Source of the DNA: Ectocarpus siliculosus
Lineage: Eukaryota > Sar > Phaeophyceae > Ectocarpales > Ectocarpaceae
DNA length: 16,663 nt
Assembly: GCA_000310025.1 (NCBI GenBank)
Contig: FN649729.1
Coordinates: forward strand, 3,494,003 to 3,510,665
Reading direction: 5' to 3'
Shown: positions 1 to 9,278 of the stretch, piece after piece
How the letters are laid out: the number at the start of each line of letters is the position of its first letter
Numbering within the stretch: position 1 is the first letter of the stretch
The notes under the pieces: model-generated
What the model saw: only the letters and a program-made list of their open reading frames with translations
Told to the model about the DNA's origin: nothing
The model's database searches: none
Made by a program: the position numbers and the translations under genes

Positions 1-3000
1 TCATGAACTTCAGCTGCATCGTCTTCGACACGGCGCCCACGGGACACACCCTCCGGCTGCTCTCCTTCCCGACCATCATGGACAAGGCGCTGTCGAAGCT
101 GATGGACCTCAAGAACAAGTTCTCCGGCCTCTTTTCGCAGTTCGGGAACATGTTCGGAGCGGGCGGGGTGAGTGGTGTTGTCGGTAAAGGGGGGGGTCGT
201 ACTCGTGTGTTTTTGCATGCCTTTGTTTGTTGGACCGTTAACGACGCGTCCTCGAGGGGACGGAGCATTGTCCTCCAGAGGACCGATTACCGATAACCAG
301 GTTTCCGTTCCTATTTTGCCAAAGGGTTCGGGGGGGGGCGGGGAGGCGTTGTCGTTGTCGTGCAGGACCCTGCGTTGCCGGCCCTCAGGCGAGACTCCAG
401 AAATCAGGTTTGGAGCACCAGCGGGGTGGAAGTAAGAGCCGATCGGTTCTTTCTTTTTTTGCCGAGGGTGCAAGGATTTTTGACTAAACGGAGACGGCAC
501 AAGCCAGCATATTTACTGTCTGGCTACCCACGGGGAAAAGAAAACCGCTGTCGACTAAGTAGAGAGGCAAGTCGTTGCTGTGTCCCTCTTGAGTCAGGCC
601 GTGGCAATGCAGATGTGGGGTGTGCATTGGACTTGCTGGGAACGAGCGTCATCTCCTGATTTGGATCTAAGCGTTACCATATGTACTCCCCAAACCCAAA
701 ACCAACTAATTAAATCAAACACCCCCATTTTCGTGTGCTTGTGTTTTTTCCTTTTGTCGTTCATCGTTCATATACTTGCCCGGTTCAGCACGACGGCCCA
801 AATTGGTTGTGTTCGCTTCTGGCACATGCACACCGTTTTTTTTTTTTTGCAGTGCTTAGTGTTCTGTAGGTCGGTGTTCTCCCTCCCTTCCGGCCCCGCC
901 CAAAGTAAGTGGTGTTTTAGAATGTTCCTTGTATTGCCGCACCCTGTTCATTCTGTTCTATTCTTCCCCACCCCGTGTCCAGGCGACGGAGGACGACATG
1001 TTCGGGAAGCTGCTGCAGCTGAAGGAGATCATCAACAAGGTGAACGACCAGTTCAAGGACCCGGACAAGACGACCTTCGTGTGCGTCTGCATCCCCGAGT
1101 TCCTGTCTCTCTACGAGACCGAGAGGCTGGTGCAGGAGCTCACCAAGTTCGAGATCGACACCCACAACATCGTCGTGAACCAGGTAAATTTATTAGTTGA
1201 TAACCGCCTGTATGCTGATTATTGCCATTCGTTCGTCGTTGGGCTTTATTTTTGTTGATTTTTCACGTGAGGCGTGTATGTGCCCGTTTTGCGTAGCTGG
1301 CCTGGCCTGTAAAACACGAATGACAACAAAGACTGGACCGGTACGTAGGTTAGAAGGTACTGAGCCAAGAGAACGGAAGAGCTTTTTTTTTTGTGAAAAC
1401 GACAACAACAACAACAACTACAACAACAACGTGCGAATGCAAACGCCTTTTTTTGTATCGGTACGCTAGTTTTTGCCGTCGCGAAGCAGCTGTGCAGATG
1501 ATGGCGTGTTCTTGTATTTCGAAGGCCGGAGTACCAATTGATATGTAAAAATAAATCTCTGTTGCTTTTTTATCCCCTATTATTATCGTAAAAGGTTCTC
1601 TTCCCGACAAAAGACATCGGAGACCTGCAGAAGTGGTACGGCACGGAGGAGGGGACTCTGAGCACGGAGGCGAAGAGCATCATCTGCAAGACGTTGGCGC
1701 GTAAACGCATGCAGGTACGCACACGAGCATTGCCTGCAAGACGGTATGCAGGTAGGTTGTGATCGGACGGATGGAGGGTAACATGCCATCATCTGCACAG
1801 CTGCCTCGCGACGGCAAAAACTAGCGTACCGATACAAAAAAAGGCGTTTACATTCGCACGTTGTAGTACAGTAGTTGTCGCTGTTGTCGTTTTAACACAA
1901 AAAACTGTTACGGAGGGCACAAAACAGCTTGTTACTCTGTATCGAAAAATGGGGGCACGAAACAGCTCTGCCACCGTGCATGATGATATCGGCGGTCGTT
2001 TCTCTGCATCGAAAGCTGTGAATCAAGCTCGTCATGCTCGAAATTTCTTGTCGAGGTTGAAAATTTCGAGCACACTTTGTTGCGATGCCTGCGCAAGAAT
2101 GCCCACGGCACTGCTCACGAAACATGTAAGAGGTTCTGGAGTGGTAGTTGGTCGTCTGTGTTGGCTTAAGGTTGATCGCCTTGTTCCCCTTGTTGTGGAA
2201 CCCCGCGCCAAGCTCGCGCGATCCCTGTGCTCGCATCGGGGACCTCGGAGCTATTGCGATTTCTCGACAACACTTGTTACCCTCCTGTGCTTGACCAGGT
2301 ATTGGTCCACCCTCTCGCTCAAAAGTCCGTGCCTTCAAGTGGATCGACACACCCCACTCCCTGTGTCGCGTATTGTAATGTACTGTAGTCCGACTTCTTT
2401 GTATCCGAAATCTTTTCGAACGTAGGCTGTGTCCCAGGGTTTCCACTACAGGTACGGTGGCGGGTTGCAAGCGTGTTCCCATGTGAACGTCTGCACCTAT
2501 TACACCACACGTCGATGGTACACCGCTCAAGATATGACTCACTTGGTATCCCCAACGGGACACCCTACACTAAACATGAATTCCAATACGATAACAAGCT
2601 GAATTGAGATCATGAAAAACATGGGCAAGGGGGGGGAAACTCTTTGACCATTTGATGAGAATTATCCACACCAAGTGTTACCGTACGTGACACGCAGCAG
2701 AGAGTTGGATATGTATTTCGGGAATACCACCACAAGAATGCCTTTGAACTCGTGAAAAATAAGCTGTTCTAAGTGGCAACCCCTTAGGACGATATGATGC
2801 TAGAACGAGGAGAAGCGCTCGATTGTCGGGGCGCTGGCTCTTTCCGCCAACAAGGCTCGCGCACCCACACCCTTACGTCCTGCAGTTGTGAGAAGGTCTT
2901 TACAAATGAAATTCAAGAACACGGCTGTACCGTACGTTTGTTGGCGGGAAGACATATGGAAGAGGTGGAGAGAAGTGACTGCGCGAACCCTTACGTCCTG

Positions 3001-6000
3001 CAGTTGCGAGAAGGTCTTCGCAAATGAAATTCAAGAACACGGCTGTACCGTACGTTTGTTGGCGGGAAGACATATGGAAGAGGTGGAGAGAAGTGACTGC
3101 GCGAACCCTTACGTCCTGCAGTTGTGAGAAGGTATTTACAAATGAAATTCAAGAACACGACTGTGCCGTACGTTTGTTGGCGGGAAGACATATGGAAGAG
3201 GTGGAGAGAAGTGACTGCGCGAACCCTTACGTCCTGCAGTTGCGAGAAGGTCTTTGCAAATGAAATTCAAGAACACGACTGTACCGTGCGTTTGTTGCCG
3301 GGAAGACATATGGAAGAGGTGGAGAGAAGTGACCGCTTGGCGGAAATGACCCGCGGGCAACAACAAAACGTGCGGTGAACAAGGGAGGCAGGAAAAAAAT
3401 CGAATGATACAGACCCAGATGGTGTGCCTTCGCTAAGGCTATGGAGTCATTACTAAGGGCATAGACCGTTGAACTTTGATTTGAACTTCGATTTGTGGCC
3501 GAGGGAAAATTTTTTTGAAATGTGGAATATTTGGATACCACTGGCACAAAAAAAAATGGAGCGAGTTCAACTTTCTTGGGAGACATTGGAAATTGGGAAA
3601 GTCGGAATGTTGAAATTTTGAAATTTGGAAGCAAAAATCGCTGTGTATGAAACGGCGCTGATTGATTTTGCTTGACTCTCATATGTGGATAGAGATGGAT
3701 TCCTTGTGTTTTATTATGCATACGTACTTCGAAGAATTTGAGAAAAAACAAAACAAATCGCAAACATGTTTGCCGAAGCGGCTGGTCGTTTGCCGTTCGA
3801 GAGGTTGAAATGCGGGGGCGATGGTAGAAGAGGCGGGCCATATGTTACAGCAGGCGGAAGACCGGACACTTGTTGGTGATATGTCATTGAATTGTTGTAA
3901 GATAACTGCCGACGAGAAGCGGACGGACAAGGGGAACACGGAAGGTCTGCCTTTTTTAAAGGCGCAGGTTCGAGGTTTCGGGTGTTTGGTTCGCAAGGTC
4001 GGAAGCAAGACGGAGCCAAAGCTTCTTGTCTCTGCTGTTGCAGACGTTCCATGCAACGCATAGGGGGAAGGCGACCGTGTCAAAGAGGAGGTGTGCCCGC
4101 GGCATTCTATATACCGGTACTTTTTGTCGAGAGGTGAAGATTTCGGGGAAACAAAAAATCAGTGACGATCAGTACTACTGCTGCGGCGGCGGAGATGGCG
4201 AAATACGACCGCAGAAAAACGAAAAAACGGCTCTCTGGTGACTTTTGACGAAAAGCACAGAGAGCAAATCAGGCCTGGACGAAACTGTTTTGTACCGGCC
4301 GGCATGACTGATACCTTTACCTTCAGCGTATATACAAGCTTAAGCAGACTCAAAATGAGTCCAGCATCCAGCCAGTTTCCTACACACCAGTGCTAGCAAA
4401 GACTTGGATCAACTCGCCCCTTGTGAACGGGGTGTTTTATCTCGAACGAATCGTCTTTTCTGGGGATCTAGACACGTGGTCCCACATCCCTTCGAATAAG
4501 GGGTATTTCTGTCAAACGGGCAGTCTCTTTCTGGGACCTAATAAAAGTTCGGCAAAGTTGTGGTGGTCATGCAAGGGGTAGTATCGTCGTGGGGAGGTGC
4601 AGATTCGCCTACTCCGTATGTATTTGGCAGCGACCACAAGGAGAGTTGAAGAACGTGATTGCCGTCAACGGAGTGTCTTGGCGGGGAAGCGGAGAAACTT
4701 GGCGGAAAAGCGGAGATATATAGCAATGTTTCGAAGGAAAAGGCGGAAATGCGGCGAATCTGCGGCGGACACGCGCGGAATCCCGTGTACGACGACGGAA
4801 AAAGCACGGGGAGTTACGACCGCAGTCGTAGGGAATCGTGTTTCAGTAGCCCGGTCCTCCTGCACCACATTCGGTTGGGACCGTCGTCACTGCTGCCGTC
4901 TTGTTCTGCGAGAACGACACGGGTGCTGTTGGCCATTAGATGAAAGATTCAAACACCAACATTTTTTGTCGCTGGCCAGTGATCATGCATCGCTCATCGT
5001 CTGCTACCGCCGCCCACACGCCATGACAACGCTTCCCTTTGCAGAGCAAGCACCTGGCATGGCCTTCTTTCACCTTTTGTCTCAATACGGTGTTGTGGGA
5101 TCTACCCAACACGACTTTTCGTCTGCTGCGGGACTTTCTGTGTGTTGATCTATCGTTGACAGCCCAGATATTTTGTTGTAGGACGGTTGTGTGCGAGCAT
5201 TATACAGCAGTAGCATGAATTGCACAACAAAATTAACAAGTGTTTGTGTGATTCTATTACAGCGTTGTTTATATGTTGGGTTTGAGGAGCGTACTACAGC
5301 AGTATATATGCATAATTTTATATCCGAATGGAAGTAAATTTATTTCCAGGTCCAGCCTGATTTCACCACTTGAATAGCGGGATACCATGCATGGGGATTA
5401 AAGAATTAGTGCTCTGTCCGGGGTGTGCGATGCATTCTGTCCCCCCGTTTCGCGTTCCCGTTCTGGGCGTTGTGCGGGCAATGGATGTCTTGCAGGCGTA
5501 AGATCCTGATATCTGTCTCTCTCCTCCGGCACCGGCGTGCGGGCTCTAGCTTCAGGCCGAAACGCAGCATGTGCTCATGCATGAAGGCACCTGGCAATAC
5601 ACACCAAACGCTGCTGTAGACTAGTTCTACGTCCTTTATATCCGTCTTTTTTATTTGCAGTGAGCTCGCTGTCTCTTCTTTCCCGCGGCTATATTGTATT
5701 TTGTCACGGCACAGATATGAGGGATGGTTTTCAACCTACACTTTGGAAAGACACTGCGCATTTCGTCACGCAGTCGTCGTCGTCAAACAAGACAAGCAGT
5801 GTAACAAACTGCTGTGTCCGGTCCGAACAGTGCAAGAGTTGTTCATCGTCGCGAAGCCAGTGGGTTGGAATATGCGTGAGATGACGTCAGCCTCGGAATG
5901 AACCCTTCTTTTTTGCCACTGGACGCGTTGATCACCCCCCCCTCGCCCTGTTGTCGGTGTTACCCCCTGCCCCATCTGCTGGGACCCCGCGTGTGCCCCC

Positions 6001-6946
6001 ACAGGACAAGTACATTGGACAGATTTACGACTTGTACGAGGACTTCCACGTCGTGCTGATGCCGTTGTTGGACCACGAGGTGCGTCCATGTACTGCTGTA
6101 GATGCAAAGGACGTCGTGGCCCGTCCTCGCGGCCGGCCGATGAGCGCAGCAGTCGGCTCGCCGATAGCAGTCTCGTGTGCGTGCAGACTGCTGTGGGTGC
6201 GTGCTAGATGCACGCGCGTCGCGTGGTGCTTCTTGTTCAGCCTGTCCCTTTTTTGTGATTGTAATTGGGTATGTTTTCGTTCCGCATATGTATCGATTTG
6301 CGGCAAGAGCGGTGTCTTTGGAGTGTAAGAGTGAAGCTTGGAGGGTAAGAGTGAAGCTTTGGAGTGTTAGGAGTGAAGCTTTGGAGTGTAAGAATGGAGC
6401 TTGAACTGTAAGAGTGAAGCTTTGGAGTGTAAGAGTGAAGCTTTGAAATGTAAGAGTGAAGATTTGGAATGTAAGAGTGAAGCTTTGGAGGGTAAGAGTG
6501 GAGCTTTGGAATGCAAGAGTGAAGCTTTGGAATGTAAGAGTGAATCTTTGGAGTGTAAGAGTGAAGCTTTGGAGTGCAAGAGTGAAGCTTTGGAGTGCAA
6601 GAGTGAAGCTTTGGAGTGTAAGAGTGAAGAGCTTTGGAGTGTAAGAGTGAAGAGCTTTGGTGTGCAAGAGTGAAGAGCTTTGGAATGTAAGAGTGAAGAG
6701 CTGGCGCGGTTGGACATGGCTTGATTCGGCGTTCCTTCCTGCTTAGTTTCGCAGGTGTGCTCTGAGGAGTGACATGCTAGGACACATCCTCCCAGCGGCT
6801 GACCCCCCCCTCCCGCTTTCCCTCGATGTGGACCACAGGTACGGGGAGTACCACACCTGAACGCGTTCTCGGAGCTCCTCATGAAGCCGGAAGACCGGGA
6901 AATTTCGGTCTTGGCTATCGAGGGCGCGGCGGAGCTGGAAGCATGA
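1..6946 (+). CDS. GET3: GET3/TRC40 (ASNA1) tail-anchored protein targeting ATPase, 3' part, five exons
   Basis: Coding exons are 1-167, 983-1183, 1595-1714, 6005-6079 and 6839-6946 (stop TGA 6944-6946). All four introns are phase 0 with GT...AG ends, and about 222 C-terminal residues are visible. The first exon carries the switch II motif [10 protein letters not shown], typical of Get3/ArsA P-loop ATPases. Exon 2 has [18 protein letters not shown] and ends in the HNIVVNQ nucleotide-base-contact region. Exon 4 has DLYEDFH and LPLL-type residues, and the last exon opens with VRG, together matching the conserved C-terminal PLL-x-x-EVRG segment. Family knowledge: Get3 is a homodimeric cytosolic ATPase that receives tail-anchored proteins and delivers them to Get1/Get2 at the ER. 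The P-loop and N-terminal exons lie upstream of the window. Oddity: the animal and fungal CXXC zinc motif is absent; the aligned residues read ICKT. A bacterial-type ArsA arsenite pump is less likely because this is a single-domain eukaryotic-style C-terminus. Confidence 0.95.
168..982 (+). other. GET3 intron 1 (in window), 815 bases
   Basis: The donor is GTGAGT at 168 and the acceptor is TCCAG at 978-982. A G-rich stretch at 323-345 has at least four runs of G and could form a G-quadruplex on the plus strand. A second strong acceptor (T-run then GCAG) ends at 852 and is followed by a good donor, AAA|GTAAGT, at 904/905, so 853-904 could be a 52-base cryptic exon. I see no conserved protein in the intron. 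Confidence 0.85.
1184..1594 (+). other. GET3 intron 2, 411 bases, contains left arm of inverted repeat
   Basis: The donor is GTAAAT at 1184 and the acceptor is AAAAG at 1590-1594. It holds a CAA-rich microsatellite (about 1400-1430) and the left arm (1431-1510) of an inverted repeat whose partner lies in the next intron. Confidence 0.85.
1431..1859. repeat. 80-base inverted repeat bracketing GET3 exon 3
   Basis: Bases 1431-1510 and the reverse complement of 1780-1859 match at about 77 of 80 positions. Weaker complementarity continues outward into the CAA-rich tract (about 1392-1430 against 1860-1898). Similarity stops abruptly on the inner side. The 269-base space between the arms contains all of GET3 exon 3 (1595-1714). 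In the transcript the arms could pair and loop out the exon. Two opposed copies of a small mobile element, or a fold-back element, would both give this layout. Confidence 0.9.
2035..2072. repeat. Perfect 12-bp inverted repeat (hairpin) in GET3 intron 3
   Basis: TGCTCGAAATTT at 2035-2046 is exactly complementary to AAATTTCGAGCA at 2061-2072, leaving a 14-base loop. Its role is unknown; it could be the remnant terminus of a small inverted-repeat element. Confidence 0.7.
2871..3335. repeat. 118-base tandem repeat, four copies
   Basis: Copies begin with CCTTACGTCCTGCAGTTG at 2871, 2989, 3107 and 3225, a constant 118-base period with only a few substitutions per copy. Because 118 is not a multiple of three, the overlapping open frames it creates shift frame at each copy, which argues against a coding repeat. 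Each unit carries CATATG and TTGGCGGGAA (the last copy has TTGCCGGGAA). The array is flanked by the 10-base inverted pair TTTCCGCCAA (2841-2850) and TTGGCGGAAA (3337-3346). Confidence 0.92.
6080..6838 (+). other. GET3 intron 4, 759 bases
   Basis: The donor is GTGCGT at 6080 and the acceptor is CACAG at 6834-6838, placed so that exon 4 ending in DHE joins VRG in phase 0. About half of the intron is the 21-base minisatellite at 6320-6703. Confidence 0.88.
6320..6703. repeat. 21-base minisatellite, about 18 copies
   Basis: The consensus unit is GGAGTGTAAGAGTGAAGCTTT. About 18 imperfect units follow head to tail; the last four carry a 2-base insertion (GAAGAGCTTT), making 23-base units. About 13 units contain GTAAGA, a word resembling the 5' splice site. 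Being 7 codons long, the unit leaves several frames open on both strands (seven-residue repeats such as LECKSEA on plus and LLHSKAS on minus). These should not be taken as genes. Confidence 0.93.
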
Positions 6947-9278
6947 TGGCTGCGGCGTCGGAGAGGAGGATTGAGGATACGACATGTTCCGCAACTCGTT
7001 TGCGCCCTGTATTTGTGCGTCTCTCTAGACACGGCCATTTCACGTCGTGAAGCCTGCTGGATTTGGGGGTGCTGTTGCTGCTGTCCACAGCAGCATTTTG
7101 GAGCTGTCTTGACCCCTGCCCAGCACATCCACGAAGGCATATCCCTGCTCCTGCTAGATAGGACGAGATGCTAGTCTTCCTGTTTGGCGTTGGTGTTGGC
7201 GTGGGAATCATTTGCACCGCCGGTTGTTTTCTCTTGCTGTTGGTTGTCCTTCGGAATCGCTTGTTGTAGCAGTAGCAGGCGACCGGGCGGAGAACGGGGC
7301 TGATTTTGGTACCATCTGTACAATAGAACGGGTGGTGCTGTGCTGCTGTAGGACGGATAGGGGAAGGGTCGGGAGGTATTGGCTCGTTTGTTGCCCGCCT
7401 TTAGACTTGGGACTCTCAACATGAGTTGTCTGTCAACTGATATCGAAAGGGGGCACCGTGTGGTTGTGGGGTATATATGCTACTCTCTTGGCGTGGGAGG
7501 TGAGCGCTGCGCTTGCGATTCCGCACGCGGTTGACGGCTGTCTCGTAGCCGTTGCCACGCACAAGTGGCGCCGATGGTGAACCGGCTTGCCCATGTTTGT
7601 TTTTTCAACAACCGGGGGGGGGCGTGTAAAAGCTCAAGCTTCATCAACGGTGTATGCTAAAAACCCGTATCCACCAGAAATCTACGCTATTTTTGTTTTG
7701 TTGAAAACATGACACAGGGTTACATCATGGCGAGAGACACGCAAGGGCAACACGTATCTTCACGGCTTGTCTTGGAACATGGGGGGCCCGTACAAAGAGG
7801 TCCTCTGGGCGAAGCTTGAATTGATTGCGGCTGCGCCTTTTCATCTAGACCAGCATATCCAGCCAGCGCATAATATTCCGAGAAACTCTCGTGTTCCGAA
7901 GCTACACTTGACAGAGTTGCACGGGCTGCCACGCTGCTGCGGCTGTAACCCCATCGAGCAACAGGCAATAGTCCGTAAGGTTGGAGCGGCGGCGGGGGGG
8001 GGGGTTGCACAGCAAAGCAGGTGTTTTACTTCCCCTGTGGCTCTGTTTCGAGGCGACCCTTTACGTCGACGTTGTTGCTGGTGGTTGAGAAAGCGGAAGC
8101 TCTCGTTTGTCTTCTCTTGTTGCTTGGAAGTAGTACATGTGGTCTCAACGCCGCCTTGAGCGAGGGCAAAACACTGCTATCATACGCTCGTGTCTTTCGT
8201 GTGATGGACACTGCCTGTGTCCGACAGACCAGAGCCCCGCAGAGCTGTATCATGAACAGAGCAATATCAGCAATAAGAGTCGCCGGCACCACCGGACGTA
8301 ACACACTGGGGCTCGAAACCCGAGATGAACACTCCGTTGCCGCGAAAATCAGACCGATGTCTGTGTCTCTTCGTTCACGGCATGGGCTGTACGCCAAATA
8401 GTTCCTCACATCAACGAAAGTCGTCGGGCAGAAGCACCCACAACATGGCATCCTTGTAGAGAACGCGTTCAAAGAGGAAGTGCAGCGCCGGAGAAGGACA
8501 TTACAAAATATATAAGGAGCAATAACACGTGGTTCGGACACGTTTTGGTGTTCCTGATGAACTGTGTGATGTCCCACTTCGGGGCAGCACTTGCCACACT
8601 TCCCACTAAAACAGGCTACAATGCACGATGATGACGCCATCATATTGCTCCCACATCGGTAAGCTCTTCGCCGCCCAGAGAGAACGAAAGTTCTGCTTAA
8701 AAAGCCACAACACCCATGCTTCCCGCAAACAGCAGTAAATGCGGGAAATCCGGTGACGTTGTGTGGCGCCATCTCTCTGCCATCGCCTGCTTTCTCCAAC
8801 TACGCGACAGGGGAGATATCGCTGTCCGCTGCTGGGGGAATCGTATTAGAAACACACAGGTAGTGTTCCCGCTGACGGTATGAATCCATTTCCAATCTAT
8901 CCCAGAATCTTCCTTGTCTGTGAAGATGGATCAATTTGTTTTTTCGTTCAAGTGAAGACAACCAAGAAAAAAAAGGTGTTCTGCGGCGATCGTGCCCAAG
9001 TCGAATCAATCCCCCTTTTCAACGTGTCCCTGTGTTCCTCATGTGCGCTGCGTCGCCTAGGGCATTACCCCCTGCATCGCCGGCTACCAAAAAGACTCGA
9101 TCGTGGCTGTGACGCGGTCCCTCCTCCTATTCCCCTCCCCTCCCCTCCCTCTGTGTTCGTCGTTAATTACACCAACAAGGTGCCGAACCACAATCCTCCC
9201 TCTTTTCGTCTTACAACGCGAGTGAGTTTTCCCTTCCGCATATCTGCAACCGCTCCTCCTCACCGCTCCTCCTCATCA
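6947..9278. other. Intergenic interval between convergent GET3 and RPB12, no recognised gene
   Basis: GET3 ends at 6946 on plus and RPB12 ends at 9279 on minus, so this interval should hold both 3' UTRs. It contains G runs (about 7614-7622 and 7994-8004) and T/A-rich stretches. A 257-codon minus-strand frame occurs at 8026-8799. I found no convincing splice-joined exons of a known family and no clear polyadenylation signal. Confidence 0.6.
8026..8799 (-). other. Unrecognised 257-codon open frame downstream of RPB12
   Basis: An ATG-to-stop frame on the same strand as RPB12 begins about 480 bases past the RPB12 stop. The predicted product is rich in Cys, Arg and Ser, with Cys pairs such as CGKCC and CCGCFC, but these are not arranged as any zinc-finger type I recognise. 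There is no signal peptide or clear membrane segment. Its codon use lacks the strong G/C third-position bias of the nearby real exons, and a 126-codon frame overlaps it on plus. It may be a chance frame within 3' UTR or intergenic DNA. Confidence 0.15.

Larger units (their letters stand above)
1715..6004 (+). other. GET3 intron 3, 4290 bases, repeat-rich, no recognised gene
   Basis: The donor is GTACGC at 1715 and the acceptor is CACAG at 6000-6004. It contains the right arm of the inverted repeat (1780-1859), a 12-bp hairpin (2035-2072), a four-copy 118-base tandem array (2871-3335) and an A/T-rich stretch with repeated GAAATTTGG-like words (about 3470-3640). There are short GCGGAAA/GCGGAGA repeats near 4680-4760. 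Open frames of up to 223 codons occur on both strands, but none shows a motif I recognise, and third-position usage does not resemble the GET3 exons. The size suggests accumulated or decayed transposable-element sequence, which I infer but cannot identify. Confidence 0.8.

Noticed and set aside
580-1200. 206-codon plus-strand frame over GET3 exon 2
   Set aside because: It is the wrong frame of a GET3 exon; the correct frame (983-1183) matches the family strongly.
1892-2563. 223-codon minus-strand frame with an overlapping 158-codon plus frame in GET3 intron 3
   Set aside because: No recognised motif, no G/C third-position bias, and competing frames on both strands. It could be old mobile-element sequence, but I cannot show it.
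2740-2830. Peptide resembling a copia-type gag fragment (FELVKNKL)
   Set aside because: The similarity is a few residues only, with stops immediately after and no protease, integrase or reverse transcriptase motifs nearby.
2794-3378. Series of 66-84 codon frames reading similar peptides over the 118-base array
   Set aside because: The repeat period is not a multiple of three, so no single frame persists through the array. The peptides are translations of a non-coding satellite.
4597-5148. 183-codon plus-strand frame in GET3 intron 3
   Set aside because: It is basic and low-complexity at its start because of GCGGAAA-type repeats, with no recognisable domain or splice-linked partner.
6367-7140. 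257-codon minus-strand frame and companion frames over the 21-base repeat
   Set aside because: These are by-products of a 21-base (7-codon) tandem repeat that leaves several frames open on both strands; the repeat lies inside GET3 intron 4.
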